Source of the DNA: Tropicimonas sediminicola
GTDB lineage: Bacteria; Pseudomonadota; Alphaproteobacteria; Rhodobacterales; Rhodobacteraceae
Direction of reading: 5' to 3'
Assembly (NCBI RefSeq): GCF_900188335.1
Contig: NZ_FZOY01000003.1
Coordinates: 124,001 to 188,000, forward strand
DNA: 64,000 nt
Shown here: one piece after another, positions 8,026 through 16,205 of the stretch
Layout: each line of letters opens with the position of its first letter
Position numbering within the stretch: position 1 is the first letter of the stretch
Notes under the pieces: generated by a model
Databases searched by the model: none
The model's input: only the letters and a program-made list of their open reading frames with translations
Told to the model about the DNA's origin: nothing
Translations under genes and position numbers: made by a program

Positions 8026-9459
8026 ATGGAATACGGATTCACAACGGCGGCCTATGTGGTCGCGGCTGTCCTCTTCATCCTGTCTCTGGGTGGTCTGAGC
8101 GGACAGGAAAGCGCCAAGCGCGCCGTATGGTACGGCATCGCCGGTATGGCGCTGGCGGTGTTTGCGACGCTGATCGGCCCGGGCTCCGGCCTCTGGCTGC
8201 TGTCGCTTCTGCTGATCGCGGGCGGTGGCGCCATCGGCGTCGTGGTCGCCAAGCGCGTCCAGATGACCGAGATGCCGCAGCTCGTGGCGGCGATGCACAG
8301 CCTCGTCGGCCTTGCGGCGGTCTTCGTCGGTTTCAACGCCCATTTCGAACTTGGCCGCGTGCTGGCCATGGACGAGACCGCGCGTGAGGCGCTCGAGGGC
8401 TTCGCGGCGGTGCTGGCGCACAAGGACGGCGTCGAGCAGTCGATCCTGCGGGTCGAGCTGTTCCTCGGCATCTTCATCGGTGCGGTCACCTTCACCGGCT
8501 CGGTCGTGGCCTTCGGCAAGCTTGCCGGCAAGGTGACGAGCGCGGCCACCAAGCTGCCGGGCGGGCACCTGCTCAACGCCGGCGCGGCGGTGCTCTCGCT
8601 TCTCTGCCTGATCTGGTACTTCAACACCGGCGGCTTCTTCCCGCTCTTCGTGATGACGCTGGCGGGCCTCTTCATCGGCTACCACCTGATCATGGGGATC
8701 GGCGGGGCGGACATGCCCGTCGTCGTCTCGATGCTCAACAGCTACTCGGGCTGGGCCGCGGCCGCGATCGGCTTCTCGCTCGGCAACGACCTGCTGATCG
8801 TGGTCGGTGCGCTTGTGGGGTCCTCGGGTGCGATCCTGAGCTACATCATGTGCAAGGCGATGAACCGCAGCTTCATCTCGGTCATCCTCGGCGGCTTCGG
8901 CGGTCCGGCGGGCGAGCAGATGGCGGTCGAGGGCGAACAGGTGGCGATCGACGCCGACGGCGTGGCCGCGACCCTGGAAGATGCCGACAGCGTCATCATC
9001 GTTCCGGGCTACGGCATGGCGGTGGCCCAGGCGCAGCAGAACGTGGCCGAGCTGACCCGCCGCCTGCGGGCCAAGGGCAAGGAGGTGCGCTTCGGCATCC
9101 ACCCCGTCGCGGGCCGTCTGCCGGGGCACATGAACGTGCTGCTGGCCGAGGCCAAGGTGCCCTACGACATCGTGCTGGAGATGGACGAGATCAACGACGA
9201 CTTCCCGGAAACGGACGTCGTGATCGTTATCGGCTCCAACGACATCGTGAACCCGGCCGCGCAGGAAGACCCGAACTCGCCCATCGCCGGCATGCCGGTG
9301 CTGGAGGTCTGGAAGGCCAAGACGGTGTTCGTCTCCAAGCGGGGGCAGGGCACCGGCTACTCGGGCATCGAGAACCCGCTCTTCTACAAGGAGAACACCC
9401 GCATGTTCTTCGGCGACGCCAAGAAGAGCCTCGACGATCTGCTGACCCGCATCAGCTGA
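8026..9459 (+). CDS. pntB: NAD(P) transhydrogenase subunit beta
   Basis: 477 residues, typical length. The N-terminal half has about eight to nine membrane helices, with the proton-channel segment [21 protein letters not shown]. The C-terminal dIII domain binds NADP(H): [36 protein letters not shown] and [19 protein letters not shown] are all diagnostic. GGAGACGGGGACA precedes the ATG. It is the second and last gene of a pntAB operon, closed by a strong terminator at 9487. Confidence 0.97.
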   Translation: MEYGFTTAAYVVAAVLFILSLGGLSGQESAKRAVWYGIAGMALAVFATLIGPGSGLWLLSLLLIAGGGAIGVVVAKRVQMTEMPQLVAAMHSLVGLAAVFVGFNAHFELGRVLAMDETAREALEGFAAVLAHKDGVEQSILRVELFLGIFIGAVTFTGSVVAFGKLAGKVTSAATKLPGGHLLNAGAAVLSLLCLIWYFNTGGFFPLFVMTLAGLFIGYHLIMGIGGADMPVVVSMLNSYSGWAAAAIGFSLGNDLLIVVGALVGSSGAILSYIMCKAMNRSFISVILGGFGGPAGEQMAVEGEQVAIDADGVAATLEDADSVIIVPGYGMAVAQAQQNVAELTRRLRAKGKEVRFGIHPVAGRLPGHMNVLLAEAKVPYDIVLEMDEINDDFPETDVVIVIGSNDIVNPAAQEDPNSPIAGMPVLEVWKAKTVFVSKRGQGTGYSGIENPLFYKENTRMFFGDAKKSLDDLLTRIS

Positions 9460-9486
9460 TCGCGCGCGATATCTGCACCTTCGAGA

Positions 9487-9518
9487 CCGCCCGGCATTCG
9501 CCGGGCGGTTTTGCTTTT
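9487..9518 (+). terminator. Rho-independent terminator of pntAB
   Basis: CCGCCCGG (9487-9494) and CCGGGCGG (9501-9508) form a perfect 8-bp stem with a six-base loop, followed at once by TTTTGCTTTT. It lies 28 bases after the pntB stop, an almost textbook intrinsic terminator. Confidence 0.9.
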
Positions 9519-9649
9519 GCGGACAGCCGGATGGTCGGTCATGTTGAAGTTCCAGGGGAACCCGGAGCGCCGGCAGGCGTTGTCTCTGCGAATACAGCTC
9601 CGGCCTGCGAAGGTCCGAGGCCAGGCCACCGAGACGACAGGAGTGAGAC

Positions 9650-10198
9650 ATGATCAGGAGCACGTTGATTGCGGGCGCGACCGCAGCGGCCCTTGTGGGC
9701 AGCGCGTCGCTCGCCCCCGCCGAAAGCTACCGCGATAGCGATACGCAGATGTCGGTGGTGCAGAACCTCGACATCGACCGGTACATGGGCACGTGGTACG
9801 AGATCGCGCGCTTCCCCAACCGCTTCGAGCAAGGTTGCGAGGGCGTGACCGCCGACTACGCCCGAACAGGCGACGGCGAGATCTCGGTGGTCAACACCTG
9901 CCACAAGGGCGCCCCGGATGGGCCGGTGGAGCAGGCGGAAGGCAAGGCGGAACTCGTTGCGCCGGGGCGTCTGAAGGTCTCCTTCGTGCCGTGGCTGCCG
10001 TTTGCCAGGGGGGATTACTGGGTGCTGCACGTCGACCCGGCGTATTCCGTCGCGGTCGTCGGCGAGCCGAGTGGCAAGACCGGGTGGATCCTTGCGCGCA
10101 GCCCTCAGATCTCGGCGGCAAAGCGCGCCGAAGCCGAGGCCGCGCTCGAGCGCAACGGCTATGATCCCTCGCAACTTCGAGACGTTTTGCACAGGTGA
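9650..10198 (+). CDS. Lipocalin family protein (Blc-like), exported
   Basis: 182 residues. A signal peptide (MIRSTLIAGATAAALVGSASLAPA) is followed by the lipocalin signature DRYMGTWYEIARFPNRFEQGC (G-x-W near residue 48), the central VNTCHKG strand, and GDYWVLHVDPAYSVAVVGEP, which matches bacterial lipocalin Blc. Unlike E. coli Blc there is no lipobox Cys at the signal end, so it should be soluble in the periplasm. The two cysteines (EQGC, NTC) may form a disulfide. ACAGGAGTGAGAC precedes the ATG. Probable role in binding lysophospholipid or other hydrophobic ligands. Confidence 0.9.
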   Translation: MIRSTLIAGATAAALVGSASLAPAESYRDSDTQMSVVQNLDIDRYMGTWYEIARFPNRFEQGCEGVTADYARTGDGEISVVNTCHKGAPDGPVEQAEGKAELVAPGRLKVSFVPWLPFARGDYWVLHVDPAYSVAVVGEPSGKTGWILARSPQISAAKRAEAEAALERNGYDPSQLRDVLHR

Positions 10199-10228
10199 GC
10201 CGTGTTGCGAAAATAACGCTCTGAATCC

Positions 10229-10420
10229 CGCCGCGAACTTTTTTGCGTCGGCGATGAATTGGGTCTTGAAACGAATCCCGTTCCGCCGCAAATGCGCATT
10301 CAAGACGCCAACGCACGCGCCTCTGGCCGAAAGCATCTCGCAACCGTGTTTACGTAGCGACGGTAACGTCTCCCTTGGAACTGAGCGGTCATATATGGCC
10401 GGGTCTATTGGAGATGACCA
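10229..10420 (+). promoter_or_regulatory. Structured leader of the ornithine/lysine decarboxylase gene
   Basis: The untranslated stretch holds four hairpins in series: CGCCGCG with TGCGTCGGCG (10229-10253), GTCTTGAA with TTCAAGAC (10263-10270 / 10299-10306, perfect), GACG-gtaa-CGTC (10359-10370), and GGTCAT with ATGACC (10387-10392 / 10414-10419). The last ends directly before the start codon and its loop includes the GGAG ribosome site. A speF RNA motif is known upstream of alphaproteobacterial ornithine decarboxylase genes (Rfam); this could be a member, but I cannot align it to the consensus here. A 56-codon frame from 10254 also runs to an ATGA overlap with the gene. Confidence 0.5.
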
Positions 10421-11593
10421 ATGACGATGCATTTCGGTGAGGCTCAGGCCTCGCGCGCCCTTCCTGTATCCTCGCGCCTGGAGTCCTTCCTCGCCACCAA
10501 CATGTTCGATCAGCCGACGCTGGTGATCGATACCGACATCGTCGCGCAGCAGTTCATGGCTCTCAAGGCCGGTCTCGGCGAAGCCGACATTCACTATGCC
10601 GTCAAGGCGAACCCGACCCGCGAGGTGATCTCGCGCCTGGTCGAGGTCGGCTCGCATTTCGACGCCGCTTCCCGTGGCGAGATCGAGCTCTGCCTGTCGC
10701 TGGGTGCGCGCCCCGAGACGATCTCCTTCGGCAACACCGTGAAGCGGGCCTCCGACATTGCCTTCGCCTACCGCGCGGGCATCACGCTCTTTGCCGCCGA
10801 CGCCGAGGAAGAGATCGAGAAGATCGCCCACAACGCGCCGGGCGCGCAGGTCTACATCCGCATCATCGTCGAGACCAGCGAGGCCGACTGGCCGCTCAGC
10901 CGCAAGTTCGGCTGCGACCGCGACACCGCGATCGCGCTGATGGGCCACGCCAAGATGCTCGGCCTCGACCCGGTCGGCCTGTCGTTCCACGTCGGTTCGC
11001 AGACCCGCCGCTCCGAGATGTGGGCGCCGACGCTCGACGCCATGGCGACGATCTGGCACGACGCGATCGCGCTCGGCCACGACCTGCGCCTGCTCAACAT
11101 CGGCGGCGGCTTCCCGGCCTTCTACGGCGAAGCGATCGAGGCCCCCACCGCCTATGCCGCCGGCGTGATGCGCCAGGTGCGCGAGCGCTTCGGCGATGTC
11201 GAGCGGGTGATGGCCGAGCCGGGCCGCGGCCTGGTGGCCGAGGCCGGCGTTCTGGCCTGCGAGGTCATGCTGGTGAGCCGCAAGTCGGCGCGCGACGCGC
11301 ACCGCTGGGTCTATCTCGACATCGGCAAGTTCTCCGGCCTGGCGGAGACCATCGACGAGGCGATCCGCTACCAGTTCGAAACTCCGCGCGATGGTGATCC
11401 CGAGGGTCCCTGCATCCTGGCAGGCCCCTCCTGCGACAGCGCCGACGTGCTCTACGAGAAGCGTCCCGTGCATCTGCCGATGACCCTCGCGGCCGGTGAC
11501 CGGGTGCTGATCCGCAACACCGGCGCCTACACGTCGAGCTATTCCTCGGTCGGGTTCAACGGCTTCCCGCCGCTGGCCGTGGTGGCGATCTGA
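10421..11593 (+). CDS. Type III PLP-dependent decarboxylase, probably ornithine (or ornithine/lysine) decarboxylase
   Basis: 390 residues, alanine-racemase-fold decarboxylase that makes putrescine (or cadaverine). PLP is held by Lys62 in IHYAVKANPTREV; His190 in GLSFHVGSQ, the glycine loop LLNIGGGFP (225-232) and EPGRG (266-270) bind the cofactor phosphate. The dimer-interface active-site Cys338-Asp339 lies in GPSCDSADVLYE, as in eukaryotic-type ODC. It lacks an N-terminal extension, so it is not biosynthetic arginine decarboxylase. The ATG at 10421 follows GGAG buried in a hairpin. Monocistronic, ended by a hairpin at 11623. Ornithine versus lysine preference cannot be settled from sequence alone. 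Confidence 0.9.
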   Translation: MTMHFGEAQASRALPVSSRLESFLATNMFDQPTLVIDTDIVAQQFMALKAGLGEADIHYAVKANPTREVISRLVEVGSHFDAASRGEIELCLSLGARPETISFGNTVKRASDIAFAYRAGITLFAADAEEEIEKIAHNAPGAQVYIRIIVETSEADWPLSRKFGCDRDTAIALMGHAKMLGLDPVGLSFHVGSQTRRSEMWAPTLDAMATIWHDAIALGHDLRLLNIGGGFPAFYGEAIEAPTAYAAGVMRQVRERFGDVERVMAEPGRGLVAEAGVLACEVMLVSRKSARDAHRWVYLDIGKFSGLAETIDEAIRYQFETPRDGDPEGPCILAGPSCDSADVLYEKRPVHLPMTLAAGDRVLIRNTGAYTSSYSSVGFNGFPPLAVVAI

Positions 11594-11622
11594 ACTGACG
11601 CGGAGATCCTGGGGAGGAGTGT

Positions 11623-11652
11623 CGGGTCGGGTGGCGCAAGCCATCCGGCCCG
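11623..11652 (+). terminator. Strong hairpin after the decarboxylase gene
   Basis: CGGGTCGGGTGGC (11623-11635) pairs with GCCATCCGGCCCG (11640-11652) over 13 base pairs, two of them G-T wobbles, around a GCAA tetraloop. It starts 29 bases after the stop codon. No T-run follows, so it may stabilise the 3' end or act with Rho. Confidence 0.6.
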
Positions 11653-11773
11653 ATCTGCATTCGGAGGACACGGTTCTCGGGCAAGGGTAATGCCGCGCCA
11701 GCCCGGCCGCCGTATGCCAGTGCATGCCCAGAAATCCTTTTACAGGGCTGTTTCCGCAAGGTTATCTGGCTCC

Positions 11774-13084
11774 ATGAACGAGACAGGCCACGCGCCCCTA
11801 CTGGCGGATCATCCGCGACGCTACGAGTTGGCCAACGAGCTGCATGCGCGCCCGTTCCCCGAAATGAAGGCGCCTTGCCATGCGCTGTTCCTGGCGATCA
11901 AGCGCCCGCGCGACGCGGCCAGCCGGGACAAGGCGGAGGACAGGGCGCACCTGGTGGCGCTGCTGGACCGGTTCGGTGCGCCACACCCCCCGCCGGGGGC
12001 GACCCACTGGTTCGGAGAGATCGGCCGGCACCGGCTGAAATGGGAACGCCACACCGAATTTTCCACCTACACGCTCTTCATCGACGGGCTGGAAGAGCGC
12101 GCCTTCGACGCGAGCGACTACGAGCTTCTGCCGAGGGATTGGCTGGCAACCTCGCCGGGGATGCGGATCAGCTCGGCCCTGATCCGGGTGGAGCTGCTCG
12201 AGGCGGGCGAGGCGGGAGACGCGGAGGCGCGCGACAAGGTCGACGGCTGGTTCGTGGGCGAGAGCGTCGCCATGGCCCGCCTTCTCGAGGACGCCGCGAT
12301 CGTGGCCAGCGACTTCCGGATCGATACCAGCGGACACATGCGGTTCGCGCTGTTCGTGCGTCCGTCGGTCGGGCCGTCGCGGGTCGGGCGCGTCGTGCAA
12401 CGGGTCACGGAGATCGAGATCTACAAGTCCATGTCGCTGCTGGGCCTGCCGAGGGCGCAGGATCTCAGCCACCGGATGGGCGAGATCGATCAGCAGCTCA
12501 GCGTACTGGTCGGCGACCTGCGCGGCGACCTGCAGCCGGCGGAGGAATCGCTGGAGAAACTGCTGTCGATCTCGGCCGAACTGGAGAACATGCTCGCCAG
12601 CTCGACCTTCCGGTTCGGCGCCACCGCGGCCTATGCGGCGCTGGTGCATGACCGGATCGCGGTGTTGCGCGAGGCGCGGTTCGAGGGGCGCCAGCTCTTC
12701 GGCGAGTTCATGGCCCGCCGCTTCGACCCCGCGATGCGGACGATCCGCTCGGTCGAGGCACGGCTGAAGGCGATGGCAGACCGGGCGACCCGCGCCGGCG
12801 ACCTTCTGCGCACCCGCGTCGACGTGGAGCGGCAGGCCCAGAACCAGCGGTTGCTCGAGAGCATGGACCGTCGGGCCGACCTCGCGCTGCGCCTGCAGCA
12901 GACGGTCGAAGGATTGTCGGTGGTCGCGATCAGCTATTACGCGCTGAACCTCGCCAGCTATGCCGCCTATCCCTTCCTCGAACCGCTCGGGCTCAGCAAG
13001 GGAACCGCCACCGCGCTCCTGCTGCCGATCGTGGTTCTGGCGGTGTTCCTGATGGTCCGACGGATCCGCAAGGGGATGCACTGA
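11774..13084 (+). CDS. DUF3422 family membrane-anchored protein
   Basis: 436 residues from the ATG at 11774. The N-terminus RYELANELHARPFPEMKAPCHA is the hallmark of DUF3422. The middle (about 270-380) is rich in coiled-coil-like helices, and two closing segments (about 383-400 and 412-430) are membrane helices followed by a basic tail RRIRKGMH. That arrangement suggests a cytoplasmic sensor or scaffold anchored at its C-terminus. The family is common in alpha- and betaproteobacteria; no biochemical role is established. It stands alone between two hairpin-bounded gaps. Confidence 0.88.
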   Translation: MNETGHAPLLADHPRRYELANELHARPFPEMKAPCHALFLAIKRPRDAASRDKAEDRAHLVALLDRFGAPHPPPGATHWFGEIGRHRLKWERHTEFSTYTLFIDGLEERAFDASDYELLPRDWLATSPGMRISSALIRVELLEAGEAGDAEARDKVDGWFVGESVAMARLLEDAAIVASDFRIDTSGHMRFALFVRPSVGPSRVGRVVQRVTEIEIYKSMSLLGLPRAQDLSHRMGEIDQQLSVLVGDLRGDLQPAEESLEKLLSISAELENMLASSTFRFGATAAYAALVHDRIAVLREARFEGRQLFGEFMARRFDPAMRTIRSVEARLKAMADRATRAGDLLRTRVDVERQAQNQRLLESMDRRADLALRLQQTVEGLSVVAISYYALNLASYAAYPFLEPLGLSKGTATALLLPIVVLAVFLMVRRIRKGMH

Positions 13085-13088
13085 ACAA

Positions 13089-13142
13089 CCGGGCCCACGT
13101 CGGCCCGGATGCGCACCTGAGATCGGGCAGTTCGCCGATCTC
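13089..13142 (+). terminator. Two hairpins after the DUF3422 gene
   Basis: CCGGGCC/GGCCCGG (13089-13095 with 13102-13108) and GAGATCGG/CCGATCTC (13119-13126 with 13135-13142) are perfect 7- and 8-bp stems directly behind the stop. No T-run follows. The rest of the 230-base gap up to the next start shows nothing recognisable. Confidence 0.45.
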
Positions 13143-13314
13143 GCGGGGCAGGTTCCGGCAAGTGACCTTCCCGCGGCGTCGTCTCGCGGAGGCGGGTAAC
13201 GTGACCGGTTGCCTTTCGATCCCCTCTTGCCAATGCCGTGCCCTGCCGAAAAGCTGTCGCTCCAAGCGGCCGACTCCGTTCGGCCTGACCACTTGCCCGA
13301 GGAGCGCGCCTTCC

Positions 13315-14478
13315 ATGCCCATCCGCAACCGTTTCGCCGACTGGCAGGACGAGATCACCGACTGGCGGCGGGACATCCACCGCCACCCGGAACTGCTCTT
13401 CGACACCCACCGCACCGCGGCCTTCGTGGCGGAACGGCTGCAATCTTTCGGCTGCGACGAGGTGGTGACGGGGATCGGCCGAACCGGCGTGGTGGGGGTG
13501 ATCCGCGGGCGCAGCACCGCCTCGGGGCGGGTGGTCGGGCTTCGGGCCGATATGGACGCGCTGCCGATCACCGAGGCCACCGGCGCCGCGCACGCCTCCG
13601 AGGTGCCTGGCGCAATGCACGCCTGTGGGCATGACGGGCACACCGCCATGCTTCTCGGCGCCGCCCGCTACCTGGCCGAGACCCGCAATTTCGACGGCAC
13701 GGTCGTGGTGATCTTTCAACCCGCCGAGGAGGGCGGCGGCGGCGGCCGCGAGATGTGCAACGACGGGCTGATGGAGCGCTTCGGCATCCAGGAGGTTTAC
13801 GGCATGCACAACTGGCCCGGCCAGCCGGCAGGCAGTTTCGCGATCCGGCCGGGGCCGTTCTTCGCTTCGGCCGACCATTTCGAGATCGTCCTGACCGGAC
13901 GCGGCGGCCACGCGGCCAAGCCGCACGAGACCGTGGACGCCGTGGTGATGGCCAGCCACATGGTCGTCGCCTTCCAGAGCATCGTCGCCCGCAACGTCGA
14001 CCCGGTGGCGCAACTGGTGGTCTCCGTCACTTCGGTCGAGACCTCGAGCAAGGCGTTCAACGTCATCCCGCAGGAAGTCACCCTGCGCGGGACCGCGCGC
14101 TCGCTGACCCCGGAGTTGCGCGACCTCGCCGAGCGACGGATCACCGAGATCGCCGAGGGCAATGCACAGATGTTCGGGGGCCGGGCGGAGGTGCGCTATC
14201 ACCGGAACTACCCGGTGATGGTCAACCACGACGCCGAGACGGCATTTGCCGCCGACGCCGCGCGGGCCGTGGCGGGAAGCTGCGAGGAGGCGCCGCTCAT
14301 CATGGGCGGCGAGGACTTCGCCTTCATGCTCGAGGAGCGCCCCGGCGCCTACATCCTCGTCGGCAATGGCAAGACCGCGCCGGTGCACCACCCGGAGTAT
14401 GATTTCAACGACGCCGCGATCCCGGCAGGATGCTCCTGGTGGGTGACGCTGGCCGAACAGCGGATGCCGGCCGGCTGA
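13315..14478 (+). CDS. M20 family amidohydrolase (hippurate/N-acyl-amino-acid hydrolase type)
   Basis: 387 residues from the ATG at 13315, the usual length. The family opens with DWRRDIHRHPELLFD. Metal ligands are Cys104, His106 and His109 of MHACGHDGH, Glu138-Glu139 of FQPAEEGGGG (general base and ligand), and the His of GMHNWPGQPAGSF. The C-terminal MGGEDFAFMLEERPGAYILVGNG is also diagnostic. Members (HipO, AbgA-like, IAA-amino-acid hydrolases) remove acyl groups from amino acids; the substrate here is unknown. No signal peptide, so cytosolic. Convergent with the LuxR-type gene. Confidence 0.92.
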   Translation: MPIRNRFADWQDEITDWRRDIHRHPELLFDTHRTAAFVAERLQSFGCDEVVTGIGRTGVVGVIRGRSTASGRVVGLRADMDALPITEATGAAHASEVPGAMHACGHDGHTAMLLGAARYLAETRNFDGTVVVIFQPAEEGGGGGREMCNDGLMERFGIQEVYGMHNWPGQPAGSFAIRPGPFFASADHFEIVLTGRGGHAAKPHETVDAVVMASHMVVAFQSIVARNVDPVAQLVVSVTSVETSSKAFNVIPQEVTLRGTARSLTPELRDLAERRITEIAEGNAQMFGGRAEVRYHRNYPVMVNHDAETAFAADAARAVAGSCEEAPLIMGGEDFAFMLEERPGAYILVGNGKTAPVHHPEYDFNDAAIPAGCSWWVTLAEQRMPAG

Positions 14479-14482
14479 CATT

Positions 14483-14572
14483 GGAGTCGGGCCGGCCCGC
14501 GCGCGCAGCGCGCCCGGCCCAACGGGAGGAGGCGCATCTGCGATGCGTCGACGACGGGCGGGAGGCCTCCGC
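14483..14572 (-). repeat. Intergenic structured repeat, family 1, copy B
   Basis: Inverted copy of the element at 1.28 kb, again between convergent genes. On the minus strand it reads CTCCCGCCCGTCGTC, the hairpin rACGCATC-gca-GATGCGC (14532-14548, one wobble at the base), and CTCCTCCCGTTGGGCCGGGCG, then a long GC palindrome (14489-14517). Near-identity with copy A over about 50 bases is visible by eye. Confidence 0.7.
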
Positions 14573-14587
14573 TCCCTTTCCGGGCGG

Positions 14588-15052
14588 TCAGCGCGGCGGC
14601 AGCAGTCCCCCGTCCAGCGCCTTGATCGCCGCCGTGGTCCGGTCTCCTGCTCCGAGTTTCCGGAAGATTCGTCGGTTGTGCGTGTCCACCGTGTGCGGCG
14701 AGATGCCGAGGATCTCGGCGATCACCGCGTTGCTCTTGCCGCTCGCGATCCAGCCGAGGATCTCCTGTTCGCGTGGACTGAGCGGCGGCATCTCCTCGGC
14801 CTCCTGTGCCGATCCGTTCTGGGTCTTGTCGGGGCGTTCCAGCAGGGCGACCAGCTGCTTCGATTTCTCCCGCAGCAGCAGGAGCGCCTTTCTCCGGCAC
14901 GCCTCGGTACCGTCTCCCCGAATCCGTGCGACGAGCCCGTCAATCCGCGCGCAAGCCGCCTGGAGTTCCGCCAACGCTTCGCGCGCGGGGGCACGTCCAA
15001 CCAGGCAGCCGGCATCGCCGGGCAGGGGAGTTTCGAAGGCCTGCATAGACAT
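14588..15052 (-). CDS. LuxR-type helix-turn-helix regulator without receiver domain
   Basis: 154 residues. The C-terminal 65 form a LuxR/GerE DNA-binding domain: LSPREQEILGWIASGKSNAVIAEILGISPHTVDTHNRRIFRKLG. The N-terminal ~85 residues are helical and contain AELQAACARIDGLVARIRGDGTEACRRKALLLLREKSKQL, with no phosphorylatable Asp or autoinducer-binding pocket. So input is either by dimerisation or by an unknown ligand. It is divergent from the glycosyltransferase (214 bases apart). Similar short LuxR regulators occur in Rhodobacterales; targets are unknown. Confidence 0.82.
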   Translation of the reverse strand: MSMQAFETPLPGDAGCLVGRAPAREALAELQAACARIDGLVARIRGDGTEACRRKALLLLREKSKQLVALLERPDKTQNGSAQEAEEMPPLSPREQEILGWIASGKSNAVIAEILGISPHTVDTHNRRIFRKLGAGDRTTAAIKALDGGLLPPR

Positions 15053-15266
15053 CGAGGGCGTCGCTCCTTGTCATGAAGGGTCGGTCCGCGGAACGGTCCC
15101 GCGGCAGAGCTGTGAGATGTGATTGCGTAATGATTGCATCGTGCATGTAGGTGCGCGCCATCCGTGGTGCAAGTGTTTTGGTGGCAAATTGCATTGGCCG
15201 CATGGCCGGCTTTCGCCACTGGCAGGTTCGGGGGGGACAGGCTAGAGCGGGGCAAAGGAGGTGCGC

Positions 15267-16067
15267 ATGGGCACAGCGAACGTCATCTGCATCAAATGGG
15301 GCACGCTCTTCGGTTCGGAGTACGTCAACCGGCTCTATTCCGGTGCCCGCAGGAACCTCTCGGCCGAGGTGCGCTTCTTCTGCATGACCGAGCACCGCGA
15401 CGGGCTGCACCCTTCGATCGAGGTGCTGGACCTGCCCGAGGAACCCTTCCAGGCCGAGATGGACGCGGCCCTTGCGGTGGCCAACCGGCAGGGAGCGATG
15501 CGCAAGGTCAGCCTGTTCCGCCCCGGTCTGATCCCCGATCTCGACGGGCCGCTGCTCGGCTTCGATCTCGACGTGGTCATCACCGGCCCGCTCGACGACA
15601 TCCTGCACCATGCGCCGGGCAAGGTCGCCATGCGGGCGGACTGGGTCGAGGCGCGGCGGGGCCGGGCAACCGGCCACGGCTCTGTGTTCCGCTTCGATCC
15701 CGCGCTGCATGGCTGGCTCTACGAGACCCTTGCCGCCGATCCCAGGGGCGAGGTCGAGAAGGCGCGCGGCTCGGAGCAGCGCTACACCTCGACCCTGGCG
15801 CAGGAGCGGGACGCCTTCGCCTACCTGCCCCCCGATCAGGTGGTGAGCTTCAAGCACGGCTGCCTGCGCCTGCCGCCGATGAACTACCTCGCCGAGCCAC
15901 GCCTCCCGGACAACGCCCGCGTCGTCTGCTTTCACGGCCGGCCCAAGATGAGCGAGGCGGTGGAGGGCTACCACGGCTCTGTCATCCGCCACACGCGCCC
16001 CTGTTCCTGGCTCCGCGAGCACTGGATCGAGCGCGCGCGGGACGACCTGGGCGGCGCCTGGGGCTAG
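15267..16067 (+). CDS. Glycosyltransferase-like protein (GT-A fold, DxD)
   Basis: 266 residues. ATG at 15267 lies five bases after a perfect AAAGGAGG. NVICIKWGTLFGSEYVNRLYSGARRNL opens the nucleotide-sugar fold, followed by FCMTEHRDGLHPSIEVLDLP; GPLLGFDLDVVITGPLDDIL supplies the DxD metal motif, and RVVCFHGRPKMSEAV the C-terminal substrate-side His-Gly pair. This layout fits a family of small alphaproteobacterial transferases related to GT8/GT32. No membrane helix. Sugar and acceptor are unknown; it is alone, not in a capsule cluster. Confidence 0.72.
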   Translation: MGTANVICIKWGTLFGSEYVNRLYSGARRNLSAEVRFFCMTEHRDGLHPSIEVLDLPEEPFQAEMDAALAVANRQGAMRKVSLFRPGLIPDLDGPLLGFDLDVVITGPLDDILHHAPGKVAMRADWVEARRGRATGHGSVFRFDPALHGWLYETLAADPRGEVEKARGSEQRYTSTLAQERDAFAYLPPDQVVSFKHGCLRLPPMNYLAEPRLPDNARVVCFHGRPKMSEAVEGYHGSVIRHTRPCSWLREHWIERARDDLGGAWG

Positions 16068-16144
16068 GCCGGTCACGGTGCAGGGCGCGCCCCGTTGGAA
16101 CCCGACCTTGGAAGGCGCGCAAGGAAGACCGATCAACACGCGCG

Positions 16145-16172
16145 TTGACAGGCCATTGCGCGGTGCTAGTGT
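16145..16172 (+). promoter_or_regulatory. Sigma-70-type promoter before the phytochelatin-synthase-like gene
   Basis: TTGACA (16145-16150), a 16-base spacer, and TAGTGT (16167-16172) preceded by GC. The start codon is 33 bases downstream. A consensus -35 in this GC-rich sequence stands out clearly. Confidence 0.6.
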
Positions 16173-16205
16173 CTGCCATCAAACACTTTTTCGGAATCTT
16201 CCCAA

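Noticed and set aside
6450-8042. 530-codon minus-strand frame over pntA
   Set aside because: Its composition (His, Asp, Arg, Gln) is the mirror of pntA codons and it contains no motif; pntA is certain.
15053-15266. Gap between the LuxR-type and glycosyltransferase genes
   Set aside because: Expected to hold divergent promoters, but I could not find convincing boxes or a palindrome.
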